Positions 8,445-17,196 of a DNA stretch of 64,000 bases are shown piece by piece (position 1 is the stretch's first letter; each line of letters begins with the position of its first letter). The notes under the pieces are model-generated. The model made no database searches. It had not been told where the DNA came from and was given only the letters and a program-made list of their open reading frames with translations. This stretch comes from Streptomyces ochraceiscleroticus (GTDB lineage: Bacteria > Actinomycetota > Actinomycetes > Streptomycetales > Streptomycetaceae): the NCBI RefSeq assembly GCF_000720485.1, contig NZ_JOAX01000016.1, positions 100,157 through 164,156 of the forward strand. The letters are read 5' to 3'. The position numbers and the translations under genes were made by a program.

Positions 8445-9380
8445 TCAGGCGAGGGCGCTCAGCCCCGGTACGAAGGTGATCAGCAGGGGGACGACCGGTA
8501 CCAGCGCGGCCACGGCGGTCATGCCGAGCCGGCGGACCGGCGTGAGGCGGGCGGCCGGGGCGAGCAGCCGGTCGACCCGCGCCGGAACCTGCGCGCACTG
8601 CGCCGGGCAGGGGCCGAAGACCCCGCGGTCCTCGTTCAGTTCCACCAGCGCCAGGGCGGTCGTCAGCCGCCCGAAGCGGCGCGACGCCATGTCGTCGGCG
8701 CACAGTTCGACGAGCCGGTGCACCTGGTCCTGGAATGCCGCGAAGACCGGCACCTGCGGAAACCCCACGGCCAGCGCCGTCGCGCAGTGCAGCAGCAGAT
8801 GGTGGCGCGCCCGGGCGTGGCCCTTCTCGTGCGCGATCACCGCGTCGAGCTGATCCCCGTTCAGCCGGCGCAGCGCGGCCGTGGTGACGACGAGCTGGGG
8901 CGACAGGCCGGGCAGCCACCACGCCTCGGCGCGGTCGCCCTCCAGTACCAAGAGCGAATCGTCGGTCCGCTCCTCGCCGGGCAGCAGCGGAGAGCGCAGC
9001 GCCACGTCGGCGCGGCGCTGCTTGCGGCGCGCCCGAGAACTCCGTACCTCCCGCGTCAGCACGACGGCGGTCCACGCGCCACCGCACGCGAGGAGGACGG
9101 CCAGCGGGGCCGCCCAGAAGCCGTAGGCGCCGAGCGCGTACGCCTCGATGACGTCGTGCGGGGCCAGCGCGAAGACGTTGCCCCGTACCGCCTCCCAGGC
9201 CGCTGCGGCGCTCAGGGACATGGCCAGCACACAACACAGCAACACACCGGCGACCACGCACTGCCAGACCCACAGGGCGAGCACCGGCTCGCGGTCGGGC
9301 CAGTCGGCGCGGGCCATCAGGCGCGGCGCCATTGCCGCCGCCAGCGCGCCGAGGAGGATCAGCGCGAAGGGGACCATCAT
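8445..9380 (-). CDS. M56-family membrane zinc metallopeptidase
   Basis: A 311-residue protein with N-terminal helices (about 3-20, 35-60, 85-108), a cytoplasmic loop with basic residues, and the zinc-protease motif HEKGH (184-188), followed by ELCAD (about 214), which supplies the third ligand, and two C-terminal helices. This is the BlaR1/MecR1-like protease domain without the sensor domain. In many streptomycetes a BlaI/CopY repressor gene sits beside it; none is seen here. AAGGTG lies 6 nt before ATG 9380, which fixes the start over the frame opening at 9485. Role inferred: membrane-signal proteolysis of a repressor. Confidence 0.85.
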   Translation of the reverse strand: MMVPFALILLGALAAAMAPRLMARADWPDREPVLALWVWQCVVAGVLLCCVLAMSLSAAAAWEAVRGNVFALAPHDVIEAYALGAYGFWAAPLAVLLACGGAWTAVVLTREVRSSRARRKQRRADVALRSPLLPGEERTDDSLLVLEGDRAEAWWLPGLSPQLVVTTAALRRLNGDQLDAVIAHEKGHARARHHLLLHCATALAVGFPQVPVFAAFQDQVHRLVELCADDMASRRFGRLTTALALVELNEDRGVFGPCPAQCAQVPARVDRLLAPAARLTPVRRLGMTAVAALVPVVPLLITFVPGLSALA

Positions 9381-9521
9381 GGCCGTCACCTTATGGCGGG
9401 AGGCTACTGAGAGGTACGGTCTTGCCACGGAAGTGACGCATGACACCGACGGACGAGGTGTGGGGCGCTCAGAAGCGCTCCCCACCCATGTCCGGACGCC
9501 GGCTCCTCGGCTTCCTGGTTC

Positions 9522-10079
9522 TCACACCGTCAGCAGCATCGTGAACATGCCGACGCTCATCGCCGTGCGGCAGGCGCTCAGCAACTCGGGCCGCGGCACG
9601 GCGGGCAGGCCGCCGGCGGGGACCACGGCGGGGGCCGGTATCAGGCGTATGCCGGATGCGACGGCGTGCACCGCGAAGTACGCGAGCAGCAGGCCCGTCA
9701 GTACGGGTATCCCGCCCGCGCCGCCGTGCCCCGCATGGCCCGCGGGCCCGGCACCGGCCTGCGCCGTCGTCATCACCAGCGCCATGTACACCATGGCGAG
9801 CGAGCCCACCGCGTGATGCCGGTGGCGCGCCGCGAGGGCCCACAGGCCGGTCGCGCCGAAGACCGCCACGAAGGCCCACGCCGACCAGCCGGGCATCGGC
9901 ACGACGGCGGCCGGCAGCGCCATCGCCGCCATGCCCAGCGCCATCAGCCCCTCGCCGCGGGCCTGCCCGCGGCGGGCCGGGTCCCGCTCCGCCCCCGCGC
10001 GCGAGCGCATGAGGCAGTACGCGCTCGCCGCTGAGCACAGCGTGACCAGCAGCCAGCCGACCATCGTCGGTCCGTGCAC
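9522..10079 (-). CDS. DUF5134 membrane protein
   Basis: A 185-residue polytopic protein beginning VHGPTMVGWLLVTLCSAASAYCL, with about five or six hydrophobic segments and a His/Gly-rich loop (HAGHGGAGG) that could bind metal. GTG 10079 has GGGGAGG 6 nt upstream, so the open frame extending to 10163 is rejected. It ends 141 nt before the M56 protease gene on the same strand. Function unknown; the His-rich loop and protease neighbour hint at metal or envelope stress but do not show it. Confidence 0.78.
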   Translation of the reverse strand: MHGPTMVGWLLVTLCSAASAYCLMRSRAGAERDPARRGQARGEGLMALGMAAMALPAAVVPMPGWSAWAFVAVFGATGLWALAARHRHHAVGSLAMVYMALVMTTAQAGAGPAGHAGHGGAGGIPVLTGLLLAYFAVHAVASGIRLIPAPAVVPAGGLPAVPRPELLSACRTAMSVGMFTMLLTV

Positions 10080-10241
10080 GGCGGACCTCCCCGGTGCTCC
10101 GACGCGAAACGATCTCTTCCGCTCGCAGGATGCCCGCCGGGGCCCCGCTTCACGGGAGCGCACAGGCGCACTAGGGAGCGCGTGTGCGATTACCGCGCGA
10201 TACCGTCCGATTCCCGTGCGGCGGCCTCTCGGATCCGCCTC

Positions 10242-10634
10242 TCAGATCCCCGGCCGGTACCGCAGCGGATGGTCCGCCGGGACCTCCGTGAGGACGATCC
10301 GGTGGCCGTCCGGGTCGGCGATCCACATCTCGATCAGCCCCCACGGCTCCTTGACCGGCGGCCGCAGGATCTCCACGCCGTGCGCCGCCAGTTCCTCGTG
10401 CGCCGCCGCCGCGTCCGCGACCTGGAGCCAGAGCTGGAGCGTCGCGGTGGGCGGCTGCTCGGAGCGGCCCGAGACCTCCAGGAAGCCGCCGCCCAGGAAG
10501 TACACGACGCCGCGCTCGGGCCCCGTGCCGAACTCCCGGTACACCGGGAGGCCCAGTGCCTTTCCGTAGAACTCCCGCGACCGCTCGGGATCGGCCGGCC
10601 GCACCAGAACTCTGCTGCTCAGTACCTGCACCAT
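10242..10634 (-). CDS. VOC (glyoxalase/bleomycin-resistance) family protein
   Basis: A 130-residue single VOC module. It opens MVQVLSSRVLVRPADPERSR with the betaalphabeta repeat, contains FYGKALGLPVYREFG, and ends IEMWIADPDGHRIVLTEV, the second half-module with the metal-site Glu and the usual DPDGH turn. Such proteins bind or detoxify small electrophiles or antibiotics in the cytoplasm. ATG 10634 has AGGG 8 nt upstream. Divergent from the GNAT gene at 10747. Substrate unknown. Confidence 0.87.
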   Translation of the reverse strand: MVQVLSSRVLVRPADPERSREFYGKALGLPVYREFGTGPERGVVYFLGGGFLEVSGRSEQPPTATLQLWLQVADAAAAHEELAAHGVEILRPPVKEPWGLIEMWIADPDGHRIVLTEVPADHPLRYRPGI

Positions 10635-10746
10635 GCCATGGACCCTACGGGCTGCCCGGCTTCCGGAACACCGCGACGTGCGGCCCCGCGCCCTTGTTAG
10701 CCTCGTGCTCGCCGGCCCCGCCCGCCCGAGAGGACCCCCGCCCGCC

Positions 10747-11283
10747 ATGGCCACCACGCCCGAGCTGACCTTCCGCGCCGCCACCGACGCCGACGTCCCC
10801 GCGCTCGTCGAGCTCATCGAGTCGGCGTACCGGGGGGACGTCAGCCGCGCGGGCTGGACCACGGAGGCGGACCTGCTGGCGGGGCAGCGCACGGACCCCG
10901 AAGGCGTCGCCGCGGTGGTCGCCGCCGAGGGCAGCCGGCTCGTGGTGGCCGAGCGGGACGGCGAGCCGGTCGCCTGCTGCCAGCTCGAACACCGCGGTGA
11001 GCACGCCTACTTCGGCATGTTCGCGGTGCGCCCCACGCTGCAGGGCGGCGGCCTGGGCAAGGTGATCATCGCCGAGGCCGAGCGCACCGTACGCGCCGAG
11101 TGGGGCGCCCGCGAGATGCACATGACGGTGATCCGGCAGCGCGCCGAGCTGATCGCCTGGTACGAGCGCCGCGGCTACGCGCGCACCGGCCGGATGACGC
11201 CCTTCCCGTACGGCGACGAGCGCTTCGGCATCCCGCAGCGCGACGACCTGGAATTCGAGCTGCTGGTCAAGAAGCTGGCCTGA
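10747..11283 (+). CDS. GNAT-family N-acetyltransferase
   Basis: A 178-residue acetyltransferase. The acetyl-CoA loop is seen in MFAVRPTLQGGGLGKVIIAEAE, which carries the Q/RxxGxG/A motif A, and WYERRGYARTGRM is the closing motif B. The N-terminus TFRAATDADVPALVELIESAY is typical. ATG 10747 begins MATTPELTF; GAGAGGA lies upstream. Acceptor substrate unknown. It ends about 50 nt from the convergent phosphodiesterase gene. Confidence 0.88.
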   Translation: MATTPELTFRAATDADVPALVELIESAYRGDVSRAGWTTEADLLAGQRTDPEGVAAVVAAEGSRLVVAERDGEPVACCQLEHRGEHAYFGMFAVRPTLQGGGLGKVIIAEAERTVRAEWGAREMHMTVIRQRAELIAWYERRGYARTGRMTPFPYGDERFGIPQRDDLEFELLVKKLA

Positions 11284-11334
11284 AGCCGACCGGCCTGAAA
11301 AACCGGGTGCTCGGTACGGGGCCCAGCGCGGCGG

Positions 11335-12018
11335 CTACGCCGTGAACCGCGTCGCCCGGCGGATCTCGGGGAAGTCGGTGACCACGCCGTCCAGGCCCAT
11401 CCCGCGGGCGATCCGGAGCTGGTCGTGGGTGTTCACGGTCCAGGCGAGCACCCGCAGGTCGGCCGCGTGCGCGCGTTCGACCAGCTCCAGGGTGAGCCGG
11501 CGGATGTTCAGCGAGAGGTACTCCGCTCCCACGGTGCGCGCCCGGTCCACCACGTCCGCGCCGTACCGGCTCGCCACCAGGCCCGTGCGGACGCCCGGCA
11601 GCAGCGTGCGGACGGCCGCCAGCGCGTCGTCGTGGAAGGAGATCACGTCGACCCGGTCGACGAGGTCGCGCTCGCGCAGCACGTCGGCCAGCGCGCGGGC
11701 CGCCGCCACGTCCTTGATCTCGGCCTGCAGCGGCGCCCGCACCGCCTCGACGACCTCTTCGAAGACCGGGATGCGCTCGCCCTTGCCCGCGTCCATCTCG
11801 CGCAGCGCGGCGAGGGTGTGGTCGGCGATCGGCCCGTGTCCGTCGGTCGTGCGGTCCACCTCCGCGTCGTGCATGACGACGAGCGCGCCGTCCTTGCTGA
11901 GGTGCAGGTCCAGCTCGATGAGGTCGAGCCCTTCGTGTTCGGCGCGGCGGAAGGAACGCAGGGTGTTCTCCGGCTCCACACCCATGACCCCGCGGTGTCC
12001 GATGGTCAGGAAGGACAA
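11335..12018 (-). CDS. glycerophosphodiester phosphodiesterase
   Basis: A 227-residue GDPD-type TIM barrel: IGHRG (first catalytic His), PENTLRSF, ELDLHLSKDG (metal ligands) and HDAEVDRTTDG (second His), then AEIKD and AWTVNT late in the barrel. It hydrolyses deacylated phospholipid diesters to glycerol-3-phosphate and an alcohol. No ATG or GTG suits; TTG 12018 has GAGG 5 nt upstream and begins exactly at SFLTIGHRG, the family N-terminus. No signal peptide, so it is probably cytoplasmic. Confidence 0.88.
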   Translation of the reverse strand: MSFLTIGHRGVMGVEPENTLRSFRRAEHEGLDLIELDLHLSKDGALVVMHDAEVDRTTDGHGPIADHTLAALREMDAGKGERIPVFEEVVEAVRAPLQAEIKDVAAARALADVLRERDLVDRVDVISFHDDALAAVRTLLPGVRTGLVASRYGADVVDRARTVGAEYLSLNIRRLTLELVERAHAADLRVLAWTVNTHDQLRIARGMGLDGVVTDFPEIRRATRFTA

Positions 12019-12208
12019 GGCTGCCTCGCTTCTGTGGCTGTCGGCTGTGGCTGGCGTTGCGGCACCGGCCACCGGCTGTGGCACGGCTGCCGGAAACGGC
12101 GGCCAGCCTAACGGGCCACGCTGACCACGAAGGGAACGCCGGATGTCGTCGCGGCGTGCCCTGTGCGGGCGCTCGCGACCCGTGCGGGGCACGGGTACCC
12201 GAATCCGC

Positions 12209-12880
12209 TCACCCGTGCGTGGGCGCGTCCTGCGCGTGCTGACGGCCGCCCAGCCGCTCCAGGTCGGCGAGCATCGCCTCGGCCAGCTCCAGCTCCGCCA
12301 GGTGCTGCCGTTCGCTCCAGCCCAGCGCGACGCGCGGGAAGTCCCACTCCGGCTCCGCGCCGGCGTCGGCCAGCGCCTCCCGTACCTCCCGCAGCCCGGC
12401 CCGGGTGCGCTCCCGGTGCCGCTCCACGAGGGCGCGCAGCGTGTCCGGTACGGCGAGGTGTCCCAGCCAGACGCGCAGCAGGAGCGGGTGCTTGAGGACC
12501 GCCGGGCCGCAGTCCTGTGTGCCGTCCGCCCAGGCGGCCAGCGCGGCGCGCCCGTCCTCGGTGATCGTGTAGCGGCGCTTGGCCCGTGGCTCGTCCGGGC
12601 CCGAGCGCCGCGAGGTGACCAGGCCCAGCTCCTCCAGGCGGCGCAGCTCGGCGTAGATCTGGCTGATGGCCGGTGACCAGTAGAAGAAGCGGAGCGAGGC
12701 GTCGGCCCACTTCTTGAGGTCGTAGCCGGTGCGGCCGTCACGGAAGGAGAGCAGCCCGAGCACGGCCCAGGCGGTGACGGGGAGTCGCGGGTACGTGATG
12801 GCCCCCTGGCGGCGGTACGGCGTGCTTGCCCGGCCATCTTCGGGGCGCGGCAGGGGAGCGCGGTCACGGTGCCCGAACAT
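12209..12880 (-). CDS. PadR-family transcriptional regulator
   Basis: A 223-residue regulator. The winged helix is in VTAWAVLGLLSFRDGRTGYDLKKWADAS...ISQIYAELRRLEELGLVTSR, with the wing RYTITEDGRAALAAW; the C-terminal half is the helical dimerisation domain rich in Glu/Arg. The start is uncertain: ATG 12880 adds about 30 poorly conserved residues before the HTH, and GTG at LPVTAW would begin it directly. It lies 190 nt upstream of the phosphodiesterase on the same strand. Target and ligand unknown. Confidence 0.83.
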   Translation of the reverse strand: MFGHRDRAPLPRPEDGRASTPYRRQGAITYPRLPVTAWAVLGLLSFRDGRTGYDLKKWADASLRFFYWSPAISQIYAELRRLEELGLVTSRRSGPDEPRAKRRYTITEDGRAALAAWADGTQDCGPAVLKHPLLLRVWLGHLAVPDTLRALVERHRERTRAGLREVREALADAGAEPEWDFPRVALGWSERQHLAELELAEAMLADLERLGGRQHAQDAPTHG

Positions 12881-13028
12881 CTCGCGATCCGGGACGTTCC
12901 TGATCGGTCGGTGATCGTACGAACGCCGGCTGGTGACCGGATTCGGTCGGTCACCGTAGGTACGCCACTCGTATGGCCGGTGCGGCAGAAAACGCCGATT
13001 CCCGCTACGTCCGCAGGAAAAACATCTT

Positions 13029-13098
13029 CGTTGATGGGGGTTGAGCAGGATGATTTACGTTGATCCCTCTTGAGGGACGGGGGCCTGCCGGTTACGGT
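13029..13098 (+). promoter_or_regulatory. promoter with paired direct repeats upstream of the DUF6421 operon
   Basis: TTGAGG (13070-13075), a 17-nt spacer and TACGGT (13093-13098) form a good vegetative-type promoter ending 35 nt before the start codon. CGTTGAT-N5-TTGAG occurs twice, at 13029-13045 and 13058-13074; the second copy contains the -35. This looks like a regulator site set controlling the operon. Confidence 0.6.
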
Positions 13099-13133
13099 GT
13101 ACCCACCGAACGATCTCCTGCCGGAGGGCAGTC

Positions 13134-14531
13134 ATGACGGAAATTCTTTCGCCTGTGAGTGTCCAGGCGGGCACCTCGACCGCAGAGCGCGTGGTCGAGC
13201 ACGCGGCCTGGCCCGTACTGAAGGACGCCATCGAGGCCATCAGGCCCTGGCAGTCCGCGGACGGCTCCATCGACCTGGACGCCGAGGGCGCGCCCGACGC
13301 CGCCACGGTCCGGGGCGCGGTGGACCGCGCGATATCCGCGGTCGAGGCGCTCTCCCCGCTGCTGCCGCACGACGCCGCGTACCACCGCACGCTCGTCGCC
13401 GACCTGCGCCGCTGGGCCGACGGCGGCTTCGCCGTGCCGGACTTCCTGGACTCGCTGCTCGCCTTCCAGCCGGCCCGGGACCGCGCGGACGGCCTGCAGC
13501 ACCTGGTCGTCTTCCCGATGTACACGCAGAACGGGAACCCGGACCGCAACTTCGAAGCGGTCGTGCTGCGCATGGTCTGGCCCGAGTGGCTCGCGGAGCT
13601 GGAGCGCACCCGCTACGACAACCCGCTGTTCTGCGGCATCACCTTCGAGGACTTCACCGCCGGCTACGACACGAACTCCGCGGTGCTCTTCCCCGAGACC
13701 ATCGCCGTGCGCGAGGCCCCCGAGCGCTTCAGCTGGGGCGGCATCTTCTGCGACCGCGAGGCCGCGCGCTTCCGCCGGGTCAGCGAGGCCGCCGTGGACG
13801 TCCTCGGCATCGACCTCCCGGACGACGTGCGCGCGATGCTCGCCGACCAGGACCGCTGCCAGCAGGCGTTCGTCCTGTGGGACATGGTGCACGACCGTAC
13901 GCACAGCCACGGTGACCTGCCCTTCGACCCGTTCATGATCAAGCAGCGGCAGCCGTTCTGGATGTACGGCCTGGAGGAGCTGCGCTGCGACCTCACCGCC
14001 TTCAAGGAGGCCGTGAAGCTGGAGGCGGAGGGCCTGCCGCAGGCCAGGGATGTCCAGTACGCCGTGATCTTCGACCGGATGTTCCGCTTCCCGGTCACCG
14101 GCGACCGCGTGAAGAACTACGACGGCCTCGGCGGCCAGCTCCTCTTCGCGTACCTGCACCAGCACGACGTCGTGCGCTGGACGGACAACACCCTGCACAT
14201 CGACTGGGAGCGGGCCCCGCTGGTCACCCAGCAGCTCTGCGGCGAGATCGAGAAGCTCTACCGCGACGGTATCGACCGGCCCAAGCTGGTCCACTGGTTC
14301 GCCGCGTACGACCTGGTCTCCAGCTACCTCGCGCCGCACCCCGGCTCGGTCTGGGCCAAGGGCCCTGACGCCCTGGACCTGAGCCTCCCGCCGCGGAAAC
14401 TCGTCGACGAGGTGCTTCCGGACGAATTCCCGTTGAGCATGTTCTATGAGGCCCTGCGCAAGAAGCTCCGTGATGTCATCGCCTCCACGAAGGGCATCAC
14501 GGCCGGCGACGAGGCAGGGGCGGCGGCGTGA
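13134..14531 (+). CDS. DUF6421 family protein, possible metalloenzyme
   Basis: A 465-residue cytoplasmic protein of a family found in actinobacteria, with no experimentally known function that I can cite. The most striking segment is MVHDRTHSHGDLPFDPF (about 251-267), a His-rich motif with H253, H257 and H259, followed by LEELRCDLTAF (280-290). The arrangement His-x3-His ... EE-x-R-x-D resembles zinc peptidases of the M49 type, though it is not a standard HExxH. ATG 13134 has GGAGGG 5 nt upstream. Its stop overlaps GTG 14528 of the next frame, so it forms an operon with the SDR and aldolase genes. Confidence 0.85.
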   Translation: MTEILSPVSVQAGTSTAERVVEHAAWPVLKDAIEAIRPWQSADGSIDLDAEGAPDAATVRGAVDRAISAVEALSPLLPHDAAYHRTLVADLRRWADGGFAVPDFLDSLLAFQPARDRADGLQHLVVFPMYTQNGNPDRNFEAVVLRMVWPEWLAELERTRYDNPLFCGITFEDFTAGYDTNSAVLFPETIAVREAPERFSWGGIFCDREAARFRRVSEAAVDVLGIDLPDDVRAMLADQDRCQQAFVLWDMVHDRTHSHGDLPFDPFMIKQRQPFWMYGLEELRCDLTAFKEAVKLEAEGLPQARDVQYAVIFDRMFRFPVTGDRVKNYDGLGGQLLFAYLHQHDVVRWTDNTLHIDWERAPLVTQQLCGEIEKLYRDGIDRPKLVHWFAAYDLVSSYLAPHPGSVWAKGPDALDLSLPPRKLVDEVLPDEFPLSMFYEALRKKLRDVIASTKGITAGDEAGAAA

Positions 14532-14560
14532 GCGCGGACGAGGAGCAGCGGGAGGCCGAG

Positions 14561-15322
14561 ATGACTACTACGACCGGTAACCAGGGCGCACTGGAGGGCG
14601 CGGTCGTCGCGGTGGCCGGCGCGGCGGGCCCGGCGGGCCGGGCGGCGCTGCTGCGGCTGGCCGAGGCGGGTGCCACGGTGATCGCCTCGGACGCGGACGC
14701 CGCACGGCTGGCCGAGGCGGTGGACGCCGCGCGGTACGCCCACGGCGGCGCGACCGTCATCGGCGACACCGTCGACCTCCTGGACCTGAACGCCACCCGG
14801 GAGTGGGCGGACCGCACGGAGAAGGAATTCGGCCGGATCGACGGCCTGGTGCACCTCGTGGGCGGCTGGCGCGGCTCCGCGTCCTTCGCGGAGACCGACC
14901 TCGCCGACTGGGACCTGCTGGAGAAGCTGCTGATCCGCACCGTCCAGCACACCTCGCTCGCCTTCGAGGGCCCGCTGAAGCGCAGCGGCAACGGCCGCTA
15001 CCTGCTCATCAGCGCCGCGGGCGCGAGCAAGCCGACGGCCGGGAACGCCGCCTACGCCGCCTCCAAGGCCGCCGCCGAAGCCTGGACCCTCGCGCTGGGT
15101 GATGCCTTCCGCAAGGCCGGGGGTGACGGCGGTCCGCTCGCGGCGGCTGCCATCCTGGTGGTCAAGGCGCTCGTCAACGACCAGATGCGCGCCGAGCGAC
15201 CGAACGCGAAATTCGCGGGCTTCACGGACGTTGCCGAGCTGGCAGAGGCCGTCGTCGGCGTCTGGAACCGGCCCGCCCAGGAAGTGAATGGACAGCGTCT
15301 GTGGCTGACCCCCAAGCCGTGA
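14561..15322 (+). CDS. short-chain dehydrogenase/reductase (SDR)
   Basis: A 253-residue SDR. The cofactor loop [17 protein letters not shown] is a variant of TGxxxGxG, and the catalytic region reads LISAAGASKPTAGNAAYAASKAA: YxxxK is present (Y and K), but the usual catalytic Ser region is altered to SAAGAS. ATG 14561 is preferred to GTG 14528 because GGGAGG lies 5 nt before it. Sandwiched between DUF6421 and the aldolase with overlapping ends, so the three proteins very likely act in one pathway. Substrate unknown. Confidence 0.86.
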   Translation: MTTTTGNQGALEGAVVAVAGAAGPAGRAALLRLAEAGATVIASDADAARLAEAVDAARYAHGGATVIGDTVDLLDLNATREWADRTEKEFGRIDGLVHLVGGWRGSASFAETDLADWDLLEKLLIRTVQHTSLAFEGPLKRSGNGRYLLISAAGASKPTAGNAAYAASKAAAEAWTLALGDAFRKAGGDGGPLAAAAILVVKALVNDQMRAERPNAKFAGFTDVAELAEAVVGVWNRPAQEVNGQRLWLTPKP

Positions 15323-16392
15323 GTGCCGGCAAGACCGACGCGCGGCGCCACCACGACCCCTCGGTACGCGGCTTCGCCAGCGACAACTACGCCGGCACGC
15401 ACCCCGAGATCCTCGAGGCGCTCGCCCTCGCCAACGGCGGTCACCAGATCGCCTACGGCGGGGACGAGTACACCGAGAATCTCCAGCGCGTCATCCGCAG
15501 CCACTTCGGGCAGACCGCCGAGGCGTTCCCCGTCTTCAACGGCACCGGCGCCAACGTCGTCGCCCTCCAGGCCGTGACCGACCGCTGGGGCGCGGTGATC
15601 TGCGCCGAGTCCGCGCACATCAACGTCGACGAATGCGGGGCGCCGGAGCGGGTCGGCGGCCTGAAGCTGCTGACCGTCCCCACCCCGGACGGCAAGCTCA
15701 CCCCCGAGCTCATCGACCGTGAGGCGTACGGCTGGGACGACGAGCACCGGGCCATGCCGCAGGCCGTCTCGATCACGCAGAACACCGAACTCGGCACGGT
15801 CTACACCCCCGAGGAGATCCGGGCCATCTGCGAGCACGCCCACGAGCGCGGCATGGTCGTGCATCTCGACGGCTCCCGGATAGCCAACGCCTCGGCGTCG
15901 CTGGACGTTCCCATGCGGGCGTTCACCAACGCGGTGGGCGTGGACATCCTGTCGCTGGGCGGCACGAAGAACGGCGCGATCTTCGGCGAGGCCGTGGTCG
16001 TCATCAACCCCGACGCCGTGCGCGCCATGAAGCACCTGCGGAAGCTGTCGATGCAGCTCGCCTCGAAGATGCGCTTCGTGTCCGTGCAGCTCGAAGCGCT
16101 GCTGGCCAAGGACCTGTGGCTGCGCAACGCCCGGCACGCCAACACGATGGCGCAGCGGCTGGCCGCCGGGGTGCGCGCGGTCGAGGGCGTGGAGATCCTG
16201 TACCCGGTCCAGGCCAATGCCGTCTTCGCGCGGCTGCCGCACGACGTGAGCGAGCGTCTGATGAAGCGGTACCGCTTCTACTTCTGGGACGAGGCGGCCG
16301 GCGACGTCCGGTGGATGTGCTCCTTCGACACCACCGTGGAGGACGTGGACGGCTTTGTGGCCGCGCTCCGCGAGGAGATGGGCAGGCCGTAA
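15319..16392 (+). CDS. threonine aldolase family, PLP-dependent
   Basis: A fold-type I PLP enzyme of 357 residues from GTG 15319 (363 from GTG 15301). Recognised by FASDNYAGTHPEILEAL, GGDEYTENL, VFNGTGAN, HLDGSRIANA and the Schiff-base lysine in LSLGGTKNG. These enzymes cleave L-threonine or related beta-hydroxy amino acids to glycine and an aldehyde, or run in reverse. The stop of the SDR overlaps GTG 15319 as GTGA, which favours that start and coupled translation. An aldehyde product could feed the SDR; this is inference. Confidence 0.9.
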   Translation: MSAGKTDARRHHDPSVRGFASDNYAGTHPEILEALALANGGHQIAYGGDEYTENLQRVIRSHFGQTAEAFPVFNGTGANVVALQAVTDRWGAVICAESAHINVDECGAPERVGGLKLLTVPTPDGKLTPELIDREAYGWDDEHRAMPQAVSITQNTELGTVYTPEEIRAICEHAHERGMVVHLDGSRIANASASLDVPMRAFTNAVGVDILSLGGTKNGAIFGEAVVVINPDAVRAMKHLRKLSMQLASKMRFVSVQLEALLAKDLWLRNARHANTMAQRLAAGVRAVEGVEILYPVQANAVFARLPHDVSERLMKRYRFYFWDEAAGDVRWMCSFDTTVEDVDGFVAALREEMGRP

Positions 16393-16413
16393 CGCCGGCA
16401 CAGGATACGCGAT

Positions 16414-16461
16414 ACGCGGTTCAGTAGCTTGTACTTTTCGGTGCAGCTTGCTGAACCGCGT
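16414..16461. promoter_or_regulatory. 11-bp inverted repeat upstream of the B3/B4 gene
   Basis: ACGCGGTTCAG (16414-16424) and CTGAACCGCGT (16451-16461) are perfect inverted repeats flanking a 26-nt AT-richer segment that holds two direct copies of AGCTTG. The right arm ends 24 nt before the start codon. It may be an operator for the downstream gene or a hairpin terminating the aldolase operon. Confidence 0.5.
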
Positions 16462-16484
16462 GCGTGCGTGCTGGAATGCCCGCC

Positions 16485-17180
16485 ATGAGCATCTCCGTCA
16501 CCGTCTCCGATGATGTCCGGGCGCTGGCGCCCGGCTTCGCCCACCTCGTCGTCGAGGCCCGCGACCTGGTCAACGGGCCCAGCGACGAGGCCAGTTCGGC
16601 ACTGCTGGACGAGGCGGCGGCCCGGCTCGCCGCGCGGCTGGGCGGCCAGCCTCCGCAGGGCGAACCGCACATCGCCGCCTGGCGCGCCGCGTACACCGCC
16701 TTCGGCGCCAAGCCCTCGCGCACCCGCAACTCCGCCGAGGCGCTGGCCCGGCGCGCCCTGGCCGGCGGCGGCCTGCCCCGTGTCAACCGCCTCGTCGACG
16801 TCTACAACGCGATCAGCGTCGCGCACGTCGTCCCGGTCGGCGGCGAGGACCTGGCGCGCATCGAGGGCGGGATGCGCCTGGTACGCGCCACCGGCGACGA
16901 GCCCTTTGAGACGGCGGCCGACGGCGAGCCCGTGACCGAGCACCCCGAGCCGGGTGAGGTCGTCTGGCAGGACGGCATCGGTGTCACCTGCCGCCGCTGG
17001 AACTGGCGCCAGGGCGTCCGCACCCGCCTCACCGAGGACTCCACCAGCGCGCTGTTCCTGCTGGAGCGGATGGCGCCGATGACGCTGGACGCGCTGGAGG
17101 AGGCGGGCGCGGAACTGGTCGAACTGCTGGAGAAGTTCTCCCCGGGCGCGCGCATCGAACTGGGCGAGATCCGCCGCTGA
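16485..17180 (+). CDS. B3/B4 tRNA-binding-domain protein
   Basis: A 231-residue protein that matches the B3/B4 fold of phenylalanyl-tRNA synthetase beta subunit as found in free-standing bacterial proteins: AWRAAYTAFGAKPSRTRNSAEALARRAL, then LPRVNRLVDVYNAISVAHVVPVGGEDL, VVWQDGIGVTCRRWNWRQG and a C-terminal helix. Stand-alone B3/B4 proteins may bind or edit mischarged tRNA, but many are uncharacterised. ATG 16485 begins MSISVTVSDDV. It ends 16 nt from the convergent acyltransferase gene. Confidence 0.82.
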   Translation: MSISVTVSDDVRALAPGFAHLVVEARDLVNGPSDEASSALLDEAAARLAARLGGQPPQGEPHIAAWRAAYTAFGAKPSRTRNSAEALARRALAGGGLPRVNRLVDVYNAISVAHVVPVGGEDLARIEGGMRLVRATGDEPFETAADGEPVTEHPEPGEVVWQDGIGVTCRRWNWRQGVRTRLTEDSTSALFLLERMAPMTLDALEEAGAELVELLEKFSPGARIELGEIRR

Positions 17181-17196
17181 GGCGCGCGCCGGAGGG

